In this document: positions 25,719 to 33,563 of the stretch, in pieces
Position numbering within the stretch: the stretch's first letter is position 1
How the letters are laid out: every line of letters begins with the position of its first letter
Assembly: GCF_049898325.1 (NCBI RefSeq)
Contig: NZ_JAFCXL010000014.1
Span: 80,201-144,200 of the forward strand
Reading direction: 5' to 3'
Length of the DNA stretch: 64,000 nucleotides
DNA from: JAFCUW01 sp049898325
GTDB taxonomy: Bacteria > Pseudomonadota > Gammaproteobacteria > Burkholderiales > Burkholderiaceae_D
The notes under the pieces: generated by a model
The model's database searches: none
Told to the model about the DNA's origin: nothing
Seen by the model: the letters and a program-made list of their open reading frames with translations, nothing else
Position numbers and translations under genes: made by a program

Positions 25719-26699
25719 CTACAGCCAGCCAACCCGCTTGAGGCGCCGATGCAGCGCCGCGCTGATGACGACAATGGCGCTCATGACCGCCGGATAGCTC
25801 CACTGCCATTTCAGCTCTGGCATGACTTCAAAGTTCATTCCGTACCAGCTAAATACCATCGTCGGCACGGCAAGAATGGCTCCCCATCCTGCCAGGCGCT
25901 TGACGACCTCGTTCTGTCGGATCGTCACCTGGGCCAGCGCCACCTGCATCGCGGCATCGATCATGGTCCGGAGGCGGTCGGCCGCCTCGTTGACACTGGC
26001 AACGTGATCGAGAATATCGCGGTAGTAAATACGTGTTTCCTTGGGAACGATATCGCCGTGAAAGCGCAGCAATTGCGTGCAGATATCGGTCAGCGGGCCC
26101 GCTGCCGAGTGCAAGGCCAGTAATTCGTTCTTGAGTTTGTAAAACGTTTCCAGATTGCTGTCTGGTGGGTTCTCCTGGAACAGGTCCTTTTCCACCTGGC
26201 GAAAGCGAAACTGCAGCACATCCATGCACGGTTGGTACTGGTCGACAATGAAGTCAACGATGGAATAGAGCACGTAGCCGGGGCCTGTCGCCAGCCGGGC
26301 CGGCGTCCGCTCGGTTTTCTCGCGCACGCCCGCGTAGCTGCTCGATGTGCCATGCCGCACAGTGATGACAAAGCGGCTGCCGACAAACACGTGGGTTTCA
26401 CCGAAGTCCACCGTGTCGCCGCTCAGGGCCACCGTGTGCAGCACCACGAACAGGGTGTCACCGTATTCTTCGATCTTCGGGCGCTGATGGGCCTTCTGGG
26501 CATCCTCCACCGCCAGTTCGTGCAGATCGAACTCCTGCTGGACGCGAAGCATCAGCTCCCGATCCGGTTCCACCAGGCCGAGCCAGACGAAGGTATCGCT
26601 CTCGTGGAGCGCTTCACTGATGTCGTCGATGGTGATAGTGGACAGTTTCTGGCCGTGCCGATAAACCGAGCAGTTGACCCGGGCGACGCCCTCGTTCAT
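25719..26699 (-). CDS. corA: CorA-family magnesium/cobalt transporter
   Basis: This 326-residue CorA-type channel moves Mg2+ (or Co2+/Ni2+) across the inner membrane. The soluble N-terminal domain is about 265 residues, followed by two C-terminal helices with the selectivity motif YGMNF (GMN at 287-289) at the mouth of the first one. The length is usual for the family. The start codon overlaps the stop of the RimK-like gene as ATGA, so expression is coupled to that gene. A terminator follows at 25546-25576. Confidence 0.9.
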   Translation of the reverse strand: MNEGVARVNCSVYRHGQKLSTITIDDISEALHESDTFVWLGLVEPDRELMLRVQQEFDLHELAVEDAQKAHQRPKIEEYGDTLFVVLHTVALSGDTVDFGETHVFVGSRFVITVRHGTSSSYAGVREKTERTPARLATGPGYVLYSIVDFIVDQYQPCMDVLQFRFRQVEKDLFQENPPDSNLETFYKLKNELLALHSAAGPLTDICTQLLRFHGDIVPKETRIYYRDILDHVASVNEAADRLRTMIDAAMQVALAQVTIRQNEVVKRLAGWGAILAVPTMVFSWYGMNFEVMPELKWQWSYPAVMSAIVVISAALHRRLKRVGWL

Positions 26700-28270
26700 G
26701 CAACATTCCGGTTTTGCGGCGCCCCAATGCCGTGCGCCAGGTCGAGCCGGCGCGCAAGGTCGAGCAGGATACTGCGGTACAAGGCGTCGCCCAGCACGCT
26801 GTCTTCGTTGCCGACATCGATGTTGGGATTGTCGTTCACCTCGATCACCACTGGACCGCGCGCCGTCATTTTCATATCGACGCCATACAGGCCGTCGCCG
26901 ATGAGATTGGCAGCTGCCAGCGCATGCGCCAACAGCTCGGGTGGCACCTCGTCGAGCGGGACGGCGCGGGCGGCACCGAATTCGGCCTGGCCGCCCGCAT
27001 CGCGCTTGGCGATTTGCCAGTGATCCTTCGACATAAAATATTTGCTGGCAAACAAAGGCTCGCGGTTGAGCACGCCGATGCGCCAGTCGAACTCGGTGTA
27101 CATGTATTCCTGCACCAGGATCAGGGCCGACTGGGTGAGCAGGGCCTGCGCGGTCTGCTGAAACTGCGCGAGGTCGGCCACCTTGGTGACGCCGCGCGAA
27201 AATGCACCGTCGGGTATCTTCATGACCATCGGATAGCCAATGTCGCGCTCGATCGCGTCGATATCGTCCAGATCGGCGCGCTGCAGGGCGTAAGTGCGGG
27301 GCGTGGGAATCCGGTTAAGCCGCATCAGGTCGGCCAGGTAGACTTTATTGGTACAGCGCAGAATCGACATCGGGTCGTCAATCACCACCATGCCTTCGCT
27401 TTCCGCCTTTTTGGCGAACAGATACGTGTGGTGGTTGATGGCGGTGGTTTCGCGGATCAACAGGCCATCAAACTCGGCAAGACGCGAAAAATCTCTTTTC
27501 TCGATCAGGGTGACGTCCATCGCCAGCGTGCGACCCACGTCGATGAAACGCTGCAGCGCTGCTCGATTGCTGGGGGGCAGTTGTTCGTCCGGATCGTGCA
27601 GGATGGCGATATGGTAGCGGTAAGGCTTGACGGGCGCCGCTGCCGGCATGGGCGCCGAGGCAATTGCATGCAAGCCTTGACGTCCGCGCGCCAGCTGGGC
27701 GTCGCTCAAGCTGTTGACATTGTGCACGCGGATGGCGGCAATTTTCCAGTCGCCTTCGCGTTCGAATTCGACCCGCATGAGGGGGACCGGAAAGGTTTCA
27801 AAGATTTGCCGCGCCAGTGTGGCCAGCGGGGTGTATTCCGTGGTGCCAAAATAAATGTCCATGGAGAATTCGACTGGCATGGGCCGCGCCGCGCTGTCGT
27901 CGAGCGATTGGTTCAAGGCGTAGTCGAGCTCATCGGTATCGAGGCAGTAGATTGCCTTGCGCGACAAGTCATTGATGGTCTTCACCGACGGCAGCACGGC
28001 CTGACCGCGCGCCTCAGCGAGCAGGGAGCAGTAATAGCCGACCGACAGATACTTGTAGCCTCGGCACAGATTAATGACGGTGGTGCCGGCGCTGTCCGGA
28101 TTGTCGGCGGAGGCGAGAAATTGCGCGGCCGTTACTACTTTGTAGGGCGTGGACTTGTCTGGCCAGTCCCTTTGCTGTTCGACGACAATCACCAGGCGCG
28201 GCGGCGCTAGAGTGCGCGTCGCGGTGGAGACTCCGGCGTTGGCGCCGGCGCGAGAAGAAGTGTTCTGCAT
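26696..28270 (-). CDS. RimK-family ATP-grasp ligase
   Basis: This 524-residue protein has an N-terminal region of about 200 residues found in the long RimK family, followed by an ATP-grasp ligase core: a lysine-bearing segment (YPMVMKIPDGAFSRGVTKV), VQEYMYTEFDWRIGVLN, and the metal-binding VVIEVNDNPNID near the end. Such ligases form peptide bonds between a carboxylate and an amine, for example adding glutamate residues to a protein or metabolite. The substrate is unknown. The neighbour upstream in the operon is a GNAT/C39 fusion, a pairing repeated in many proteobacteria, and corA follows with a 4-base overlap. Confidence 0.85.
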   Translation of the reverse strand: MQNTSSRAGANAGVSTATRTLAPPRLVIVVEQQRDWPDKSTPYKVVTAAQFLASADNPDSAGTTVINLCRGYKYLSVGYYCSLLAEARGQAVLPSVKTINDLSRKAIYCLDTDELDYALNQSLDDSAARPMPVEFSMDIYFGTTEYTPLATLARQIFETFPVPLMRVEFEREGDWKIAAIRVHNVNSLSDAQLARGRQGLHAIASAPMPAAAPVKPYRYHIAILHDPDEQLPPSNRAALQRFIDVGRTLAMDVTLIEKRDFSRLAEFDGLLIRETTAINHHTYLFAKKAESEGMVVIDDPMSILRCTNKVYLADLMRLNRIPTPRTYALQRADLDDIDAIERDIGYPMVMKIPDGAFSRGVTKVADLAQFQQTAQALLTQSALILVQEYMYTEFDWRIGVLNREPLFASKYFMSKDHWQIAKRDAGGQAEFGAARAVPLDEVPPELLAHALAAANLIGDGLYGVDMKMTARGPVVIEVNDNPNIDVGNEDSVLGDALYRSILLDLARRLDLAHGIGAPQNRNVA

Positions 28271-28284
28271 AAGTGAGAAATGGG

Positions 28285-29454
28285 TTAGGCGTTCGGTTCT
28301 GCGGCATCGGTGCCGGTGGTGGGCGGGTAGACGACAACCACGGCCTTGGTGGCCTTGCGTCCATAACGTGCCATGCGTTCGAAGTCCTGCTTCAGGATGG
28401 CCATGTTGATGTGCTCCTCAGCGGCGCGTCCGTTGGCCTGGTCGGGGTCGTTGATAAAAAAGTAGCGCTCGTCCGACCCGGTGAGCACAACCCAATGCGG
28501 CGCCCGCTCGCGCGTGAGTCGGTAGGTGGAAATGAGCACCAGAGCAATGCCACCTGTGCGATAGCACCGATCGAGCTCGGCGGTGCCCGCCAGCTTGTGA
28601 TGGACATCGATACCGGCTTGGTGAACCTGGCGCACGAAATCGTCGTGCACCAGCGTGATGACCTCGCGCTTTTCCTCGCTGCGCACCGATTCCCGAAACA
28701 GCACCCCATCGCCGTTGACATAGATTTCTGTTGGGAAGCCACGCCGGTGGGCTGCCAGCGCCAGGCCGTAGGGACCGCAGCCGCCGTGACCGGCCGTCAT
28801 GAAGATGGTGGTGGCCTCGCGCCAGATCTGCAATTCCAGGGTACGGTCGAGCAGCATGACGGGATCGAAGGCTTTCATGGCCATCATCAGGCACGCCGGA
28901 CCGCACGTAAAACCCAGCGTCTGTGGATAGTAGGCAGTGCGCGCCAGCTGGGGACGCAGGCGTGCTGTCAGCGATTTTTCCAGGCGCAGCGCGTCCATGC
29001 CGTCTTCGTAGTACGCCGCGTGCTCGCCGAATACTTCGTAGCCATGGCGCATAAATAGCTGCTGCGAGGAGACATTGTCGCGACGAATTTCCAGGCGCAT
29101 CGCCACGCAACTGTGTGCGAGGGCCAATTCCTCGGCCGCCGCCAGCAGTCCGGCCGCCACGCCCTGCCCCTGCCATCCGGGCGCGCTGGCGATCGAGTAC
29201 ACCCGCGCCAGCGATACATCGGCGCGAAACAGCAAGGTAATGTAGCCACGCGGCGCGCCGCCGGCGTCGTCGATCAAGGTCACCGAGTTGCCTTCCGTGA
29301 GCAGATGGCGAAAGCTGCGCCGGCTCAAACGGTCGGAACTGAAACTGGCTTGTTCGATGCGCAGCAATTCGGCGACATCGTCCTCCACACCGTGACGGAT
29401 ATGGGGTGTCAGCAATCGGTGTGCCGAGGGCGGTATCTCTTCTGCAACATTCAT
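28285..29454 (-). CDS. GNAT acetyltransferase fused to a C39-like peptidase domain
   Basis: This is a 389-residue fusion. Residues 18-165 are a GNAT acetyltransferase domain with the acetyl-CoA loop GWQGQGVAAGLL (93-104). Residues 175-375 are a peptidase C39-like domain with TCGPACLMM (Cys184), PHWVVLTG (His320) and INDPD (Asp336), an intact Cys-His-Asp triad. C39 domains usually cut leader peptides or isopeptide-like bonds. Together with the RimK-like ligase encoded 14 bases downstream, it suggests a make, modify and cut set acting on a peptide tag. I use ATG 29454; the frame is open to a TTG at 29520, but that TTGACA is better read as a promoter element. Confidence 0.8.
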   Translation of the reverse strand: MNVAEEIPPSAHRLLTPHIRHGVEDDVAELLRIEQASFSSDRLSRRSFRHLLTEGNSVTLIDDAGGAPRGYITLLFRADVSLARVYSIASAPGWQGQGVAAGLLAAAEELALAHSCVAMRLEIRRDNVSSQQLFMRHGYEVFGEHAAYYEDGMDALRLEKSLTARLRPQLARTAYYPQTLGFTCGPACLMMAMKAFDPVMLLDRTLELQIWREATTIFMTAGHGGCGPYGLALAAHRRGFPTEIYVNGDGVLFRESVRSEEKREVITLVHDDFVRQVHQAGIDVHHKLAGTAELDRCYRTGGIALVLISTYRLTRERAPHWVVLTGSDERYFFINDPDQANGRAAEEHINMAILKQDFERMARYGRKATKAVVVVYPPTTGTDAAEPNA

Positions 29455-29536
29455 GGCATTGATCGTTCCGGTAGCGAGTTCAAACAGATCGTACACAGTG
29501 ACTTGTAAAAAATTTGTCAAGAACGGCGCCGAATGC

Positions 29537-29553
29537 GTAAACGAACTGTAAAC
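29537..29553 (-). promoter_or_regulatory. Paired GTTTAC boxes upstream of the GNAT/C39-rimK-corA operon
   Basis: On the minus strand GTTTAC occurs twice, 11 bases start to start (plus-strand GTAAAC at 29537-29542 and 29548-29553). A TTGACA hexamer follows at 29520-29515. Direct repeats at one helical turn just upstream of a -35 are the usual layout of OmpR-family activator sites. The same motif recurs on the other side of this region and upstream of kdp. Confidence 0.5.
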
Positions 29554-29587
29554 GCGGGTGGGATCGGGCCGTCCCGGCCTGCGTTTT

Positions 29588-29603
29588 TTTACACCGCGTT
29601 TAC
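29588..29603 (+). promoter_or_regulatory. Phased TTTAC boxes upstream of the 110-residue gene
   Basis: TTTAC occurs at 29588-29592 and 29599-29603, 11 bases apart, with a third copy at 29631-29635, three helical turns further on. A possible promoter is TTTACG (29599-29604) and TAGAAA (29622-29627) with 17 bases between. The start codon is at 29689. Confidence 0.45.
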
Positions 29604-29688
29604 GCGCCGTCGTGGTTTTTTTAGAAAATCTTTACGCCTTGCTTGATACGCTTCACCGGGTCAATTACGCATTGCCGATGGAGGCAGC

Positions 29689-30021
29689 ATGAAATCCTGG
29701 CCGACCCGCCACGTGTCACAACAGTCCGCCGCACGCGTGCCGAAATACGCCGCTGGAGCCCCCCTTGCAGCTGCGGGTTTCTATGTGCTGCGCCTGACGG
29801 TGGACAGCGCTTCCGTCACCAGCCTGCGCCAGCTTGCCATGCGGGTGTGCGGCGATGCTCTGGAATTCATGCGCATTGCTGTGTGCGCCGGCGGCCAGCG
29901 CATTGACGTGTGGCTGTGCGTGCAACTGGGCTTTGTCGCGCTGCTGAGCGAAGCGGTACAGCAGCAGTTGCCTGGCGTGCGGCTCGGCAGCCATCGCACC
30001 TCCGAAGGAGAACTGCAATGA
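29689..30021 (+). CDS. Hypothetical 110-residue protein, partner of a ParA-like protein
   Basis: The family is not recognised. After a polar N terminus of about 28 residues there is a region (FYVLRLTVDSASVTSLRQLAMRV, then IDVWLCVQLGF) with alternating strand-like and helix-like stretches that resembles a small ferredoxin-like or ACT-type fold, with a C-terminal helix. There is no signal peptide. The start ATG 29689 has a perfect GGAGG at 29680-29684. Its stop overlaps the ATG of the next gene (ATGA), so the two proteins are probably made together. An ACT-like sensor regulating its ATPase-like partner is a guess. Confidence 0.6.
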   Translation: MKSWPTRHVSQQSAARVPKYAAGAPLAAAGFYVLRLTVDSASVTSLRQLAMRVCGDALEFMRIAVCAGGQRIDVWLCVQLGFVALLSEAVQQQLPGVRLGSHRTSEGELQ

Positions 30022-30689
30022 TCGTCGCCATCGCCGGCACCGCGGCCGGCCGCCAGCATTGCGCTTTGGCCGCCAACCTTGCGGTATTGCGTACCCGCAG
30101 CGGCAGTCGCATGTGCCTGCTCGACATCGACCCGGCGCGCAGCGCCTATCGCTGGGGCTGTGCACGCAAGGAGGCAGGCCAGGGGCCGGCCATGGCGTCG
30201 TTGGCGCTGCCCGCCCGGGTGCCCAGCGGCGGCATCGACCAGATCGCCGCGCGCTACAGCGATCTGCTGATCCACACCGGCGCTTGCGCCAGCCAGGATT
30301 GCCACAGCGCGCTGTTGTCGGCACGCGTGGTCGTCGTGCCGCTCGCGCCGGCCGATTACGACCTTGACGCCAATTACGGCCTGATTGCGGACCTGAACGG
30401 CGCGCGCATGTTCAACCCCTCGCTCAGAGTGCTGTTCGTCATCCTGGCCGACGGCGGCGAGCCGACCGCACTCGAGCTGGCGCGCGCCCGCCTGTATGTC
30501 AGCCAGGTCATGTCGGCAAGCCTGGCCACGACCGTGCTGCACTGTCCTGGCGCCGAGGAATACGGCCACGGGCGCTGCGTGTGCGACGCCGAGACCTGCG
30601 ATCCCGGTGCGGCTGCCGAGTTGCACGCTTTGTACCGCGAGGTCTACGCGCAGCAGGCCGCGGGTTTCCCCATTTCATTCAACCATTGA
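30018..30689 (+). CDS. ParA/MinD-like protein with degenerate P-loop
   Basis: This 223-residue protein has the overall pattern of ParA/MinD ATPases: a first strand and loop (IVAIAGTAAGRQHCALAANLA, residues 2-22), then MCLLDIDPARSAYRW, where a ParA protein has its Walker A' DxDxQ region, and later VVVPLAPADYDLDAN. The normal KGGxGKT loop is replaced by GTAAGRQHC with no lysine, so ATP hydrolysis is unlikely in the usual form. The protein has several cysteines, including CVCDAETC near the C terminus. It is coupled to the 110-residue gene and followed by a porin gene. A regulatory or scaffold role seems likelier than DNA partition. Confidence 0.6.
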   Translation: MIVAIAGTAAGRQHCALAANLAVLRTRSGSRMCLLDIDPARSAYRWGCARKEAGQGPAMASLALPARVPSGGIDQIAARYSDLLIHTGACASQDCHSALLSARVVVVPLAPADYDLDANYGLIADLNGARMFNPSLRVLFVILADGGEPTALELARARLYVSQVMSASLATTVLHCPGAEEYGHGRCVCDAETCDPGAAAELHALYREVYAQQAAGFPISFNH

Positions 30690-30718
30690 TTTACCCCCCC
30701 TGAACGAGAAAGAGTTTC

Positions 30719-31471
30719 ATGAAAAACGTATTATTTGCAGTCGCCCTGGTTTCTACTTTTGCATCAAGCAAGGCCCTGGCGCAAGAGGCCGCTGCCGAGC
30801 CCAATGCCTTGACCTTCAATGCCGCCGTCACCAGCGACTACCGTTACCGCGGCATTTCGCAGACCCGCCTGCAGCCGGCCGTGCAGGGCGGCGCCGATTT
30901 TACCAACGAGCCTTCCGGCTTGTACGTGGGGATCTGGGCCTCGACGATCAAATGGACCAAGGACGCCGGTGGCAGCGGCGATGTGGAAATCGACCTGTAC
31001 GGCGGCAAGCGCGGCGATATCGGACAGGGATTTGGCTACGACGTCGGCGTGCTGACCTATGTCTATCCCTCTAACGGCCTGGCCCACGTCAGCGGCTTTG
31101 CCAACGCCAATACCACGGAGCTGTACGGCCAGCTGTCATACGGCCCGGGCTCGCTCAAGTATTCGCACGCGGTGAGTAATTTGTTCGGCTTTGTCGACAG
31201 CAAGAACAGCGGCTACCTCGACCTGTCGGTCAATCCCGAGCTGGTCAAGGACGTCACACTGAACCTGCATGTCGGCCGCCAGCGCGTCGCCAACAACGGC
31301 GCGGCCAGCTACACCGACTGGAAAGTCGGGGTCACCCATGACTTCGGCGTTGTCACTGGCGCCCTTGCCTACATTGGCACCAACGCCGGCAAAGTGGCGT
31401 ATGCGTCGCCGGCCAACGGCAAATTTCTTGGCAAATCCGCGCTGCAGCTGACGATCAGCAAAACGTTCTAA
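30719..31471 (+). CDS. TorF-family putative outer-membrane porin
   Basis: This 250-residue protein has a clear signal peptide (MKNVLFAVALVSTFASSKALA, cut after residue 21) and then alternating strand patterns of a small beta-barrel. The FNAAVTSDYRYRGISQT start is characteristic of the TIGR02001/TorF family, and the C terminus ends in Phe (TISKTF) as needed for barrel insertion. It sits just upstream of the kdp operon, so it may help potassium or other small solutes cross the outer membrane; that is inferred from position only. A GAGAAAGAG sequence precedes the start codon. Confidence 0.8.
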   Translation: MKNVLFAVALVSTFASSKALAQEAAAEPNALTFNAAVTSDYRYRGISQTRLQPAVQGGADFTNEPSGLYVGIWASTIKWTKDAGGSGDVEIDLYGGKRGDIGQGFGYDVGVLTYVYPSNGLAHVSGFANANTTELYGQLSYGPGSLKYSHAVSNLFGFVDSKNSGYLDLSVNPELVKDVTLNLHVGRQRVANNGAASYTDWKVGVTHDFGVVTGALAYIGTNAGKVAYASPANGKFLGKSALQLTISKTF

Positions 31472-31474
31472 ATT

Positions 31475-31512
31475 TTTACGGCTTGTTTACACCTTTGGTT
31501 CAAGTGTTTACA
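31475..31512 (+). promoter_or_regulatory. Phased GTTTACA boxes and promoter of the kdp operon (putative KdpE site)
   Basis: TTTAC occurs at 31475, 31486 and 31507, spaced 11 and 21 bases, so all three face the same side of the helix; the last two are full GTTTACA. OmpR-family regulators such as KdpE bind direct repeats of this form, and the E. coli kdp site also contains TTTACA, as I recall. TTTACA (31486-31491) and TACAAA (31509-31514) are separated by 17 bases and could be the core promoter. Confidence 0.55.
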
Positions 31513-31524
31513 AAATTTTTAGGC

Positions 31525-31543
31525 GGTCAGCGCTACGCTGACC
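31525..31543 (+). promoter_or_regulatory. Perfect palindrome in the kdp leader
   Basis: GGTCAGCG-CTA-CGCTGACC is an 8-bp perfect inverted repeat with a 3-base centre, just after the predicted promoter and 31 bases before the first start codon. It could be a 5' hairpin protecting the kdp mRNA or an operator for a dimeric regulator. Confidence 0.5.
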
Positions 31544-31574
31544 GTATCGACACCAGAACATCAAAAGGGATCAC

Positions 31575-31664
31575 ATGGATGCAATTTATATCGGGGCCAC
31601 AGTGCTGTTCTTCGCACTGACCTGGGCTTTTGCCTCAGGCTGCCAGAAGATGGGAGAAAAATAA
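31575..31664 (+). CDS. Single-helix membrane microprotein leading the kdp operon
   Basis: This 29-residue peptide, MDAIYIGATVLFFALTWAFA followed by a polar SGCQKMGEK tail, is one hydrophobic helix with a charged end. It starts at ATG 31575 after AAAAGGGATCAC, and its stop overlaps the kdpF start (TAATG). The size resembles KdpF, but a separate KdpF follows at once, so this is an extra small subunit. I recall similar peptides before kdpF in other betaproteobacteria but know no assigned function. A stabilising role in the Kdp complex, like KdpF, is the simplest guess. Confidence 0.7.
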   Translation: MDAIYIGATVLFFALTWAFASGCQKMGEK

Positions 31665-31750
31665 TGGAAATTTGGCAAATCGGCGGCGTCGTCGCCATCG
31701 GCCTGCTGGCCTACCTGGTGCATGCCTTGCTCAATGCGGAGGATTTGTGA
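31664..31750 (+). CDS. kdpF: KdpF, small subunit of the potassium ATPase
   Basis: This 28-residue single-helix protein (MEIWQIGGVVAIGLLAYLVHALLNAEDL) has the length and LAYLVHALLxAEDL-type ending usual for KdpF, which stabilises the KdpABC complex in the inner membrane. It overlaps its neighbours on both sides by one base (TAATG and TGATG), so it is translated with the microprotein before it and kdpA after it. Confidence 0.85.
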   Translation: MEIWQIGGVVAIGLLAYLVHALLNAEDL

Positions 31751-33561
31751 TGAGCACCCAATCATTGATCTTGTTGTGCGCCTTTTTGGTCGCACTGTTC
31801 GCCCTGGCGTGGCCGCTCGGCATCGTGCTGGCCCAGGTGGGCAAGGGCGAGGGCGCTGCCGTTCCCGGCATGGGCTGGCTGGGCGCCATCGAACGCCTGT
31901 TCTACCGCGCCGCCGGCGTCGCCAGCGGCGCCACCATGGGCTGGAAGGCGTATGCCGTCGCCTTGCTGGTGTTTAACGCTCTGGGCGCCTTGTTTGTCTA
32001 CGCCCTGCAGCGCTTGCAGCTGTGGTTGCCCCTGAATCCCCAGTCGCTGCCCAATATCAGCCCGGATTCGTCGTTCAATACGGCCATCAGTTTTGTCGCC
32101 AACACCAACTGGCAGGGTTACAGCGGCGAACAGACCATGAGTTATCTGACGCAGATGCTGGCGCTGACGGCCCAGAATTTCTTTTCGGCCGCTACCGGCA
32201 TGGCGGTGGTGTTCGCCCTGATCCGGGGCTTCAGCGCCCGCTCGGCCAAGACCATCGGCAACTTCTGGGTCGACCTGACCCGTTCGACCCTGTACGTGCT
32301 GCTGCCGCTGTCGCTGCTGTTCTCGGTATTTCTGATGGGGCAGGGCGTGATTCAGAATTTCTCGGCGTACCAGGACGTGCAGCTCATTGAGCCGGTCGCC
32401 TATTCGGTGCCGAAAAACGGTGCCGACGGCCAGCCCTTGAAAGACGCCAAGGGCCAGCCGGTCATGGAAAACCTGACGGCCACCACGCAGTCCATTGCCA
32501 TGGGCCCGGTAGCCTCGCAGGAAGCGATCAAGATGCTCGGCACCAACGGCGGCGGTTTTTTCAATGCCAATTCCGCTCATCCCTACGAAAACCCTACGCC
32601 CTTGAGTAATTTTGGCCAGATGCTTGCGATCTTCCTGATTCCCGCCGGCCTGTGCTTTGCCTTTGGTCGCCTGGTCGGCGACCGCCGCCAGGGCGTCGCC
32701 GTGCTGGCAGCGATGAGCATCATGTTTGTTGCCGCGACCCTGGTGGTGATGGGCGCCGAGCAGGCCGCGCACCCGCAGCTGGCACAGATGGGCGTCGACC
32801 AGGTCGGCAGTGCGATCCAGGCTGGCGGCAATATGGAAGGCAAGGAAACGCGCTTCGGCATTGCCGCATCAAGCCTGTTTGCCGCCATTACCACCGCCGC
32901 ATCGTGCGGCGCCGTCAACGCCATGCACGACTCCTTCACGCCCCTGGGCGGTTCGGTTCCGATGCTGCTGATGCAGCTTGGCGAAGTGGTGTTCGGCGGG
33001 GTGGGCTCGGGCCTGTACGGCATGCTGGTGTTCGCCATCATGGCGGTGTTTATCGCCGGCCTGATGATCGGTCGCACGCCGGAATATCTGGGCAAGAAAA
33101 TCCAGAGTTTCGAGATGAAGATGACGTCGATCGCCATCCTGGTCACTCCCGTGCTGGTGCTGGGCGGGACCGCCATTGCCGTCATGGTCGACGCCGGCCG
33201 GGCCGGCATTGCCAACCCGGGTGCGCACGGCTTTTCGGAAATTCTTTACGCCTTCAGCTCGGCAGCCAACAACAATGGCAGTGCGTTTGCCGGCCTGTCC
33301 GCCAATACGCCGTTCTACAACGTGATGCTGGCGATCGCCATGTGGTTCGGCCGCTTTGCCGTCATCGTGCCGATCCTGGCGATTGCCGGTTCGCTGGCCG
33401 CCAAGCCGCGCCTGCAAGCCAACCCGGGCACCATGCCCACCCATGGGCCGGTGTTCGTCGGCTTGTTGGTCGGGGTGGTGCTGCTCGTTGGCGTCCTTAA
33501 CTATGTTCCCGCTCTGGCCCTGGGCCCGGTGGTCGAACACCTTCAGTTGTATACCAAGTAA
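31750..33561 (+). CDS. kdpA: Potassium-transporting ATPase subunit KdpA
   Basis: This 603-residue channel-like subunit binds and conducts K+ in the high-affinity KdpFABC pump. It has about ten hydrophobic helices and the four pore-loop segments of the superfamily, including TNWQGYSGE, LGTNGGGFFNANSAHP and TTAASCGAVNAMHDS. I use ATG 31750, overlapping the kdpF stop; an earlier frame start (31630) would run through the kdpF gene. kdpB starts two bases after its stop. Confidence 0.95.
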   Translation: MSTQSLILLCAFLVALFALAWPLGIVLAQVGKGEGAAVPGMGWLGAIERLFYRAAGVASGATMGWKAYAVALLVFNALGALFVYALQRLQLWLPLNPQSLPNISPDSSFNTAISFVANTNWQGYSGEQTMSYLTQMLALTAQNFFSAATGMAVVFALIRGFSARSAKTIGNFWVDLTRSTLYVLLPLSLLFSVFLMGQGVIQNFSAYQDVQLIEPVAYSVPKNGADGQPLKDAKGQPVMENLTATTQSIAMGPVASQEAIKMLGTNGGGFFNANSAHPYENPTPLSNFGQMLAIFLIPAGLCFAFGRLVGDRRQGVAVLAAMSIMFVAATLVVMGAEQAAHPQLAQMGVDQVGSAIQAGGNMEGKETRFGIAASSLFAAITTAASCGAVNAMHDSFTPLGGSVPMLLMQLGEVVFGGVGSGLYGMLVFAIMAVFIAGLMIGRTPEYLGKKIQSFEMKMTSIAILVTPVLVLGGTAIAVMVDAGRAGIANPGAHGFSEILYAFSSAANNNGSAFAGLSANTPFYNVMLAIAMWFGRFAVIVPILAIAGSLAAKPRLQANPGTMPTHGPVFVGLLVGVVLLVGVLNYVPALALGPVVEHLQLYTK

Positions 33562-33563
33562 TC

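Noticed and set aside
29455..29520. Upstream TTG start for the GNAT/C39 protein
   Set aside because: The TTG lies within TTGACA, a likely -35 element, and the added 22 residues do not belong to the GNAT fold.
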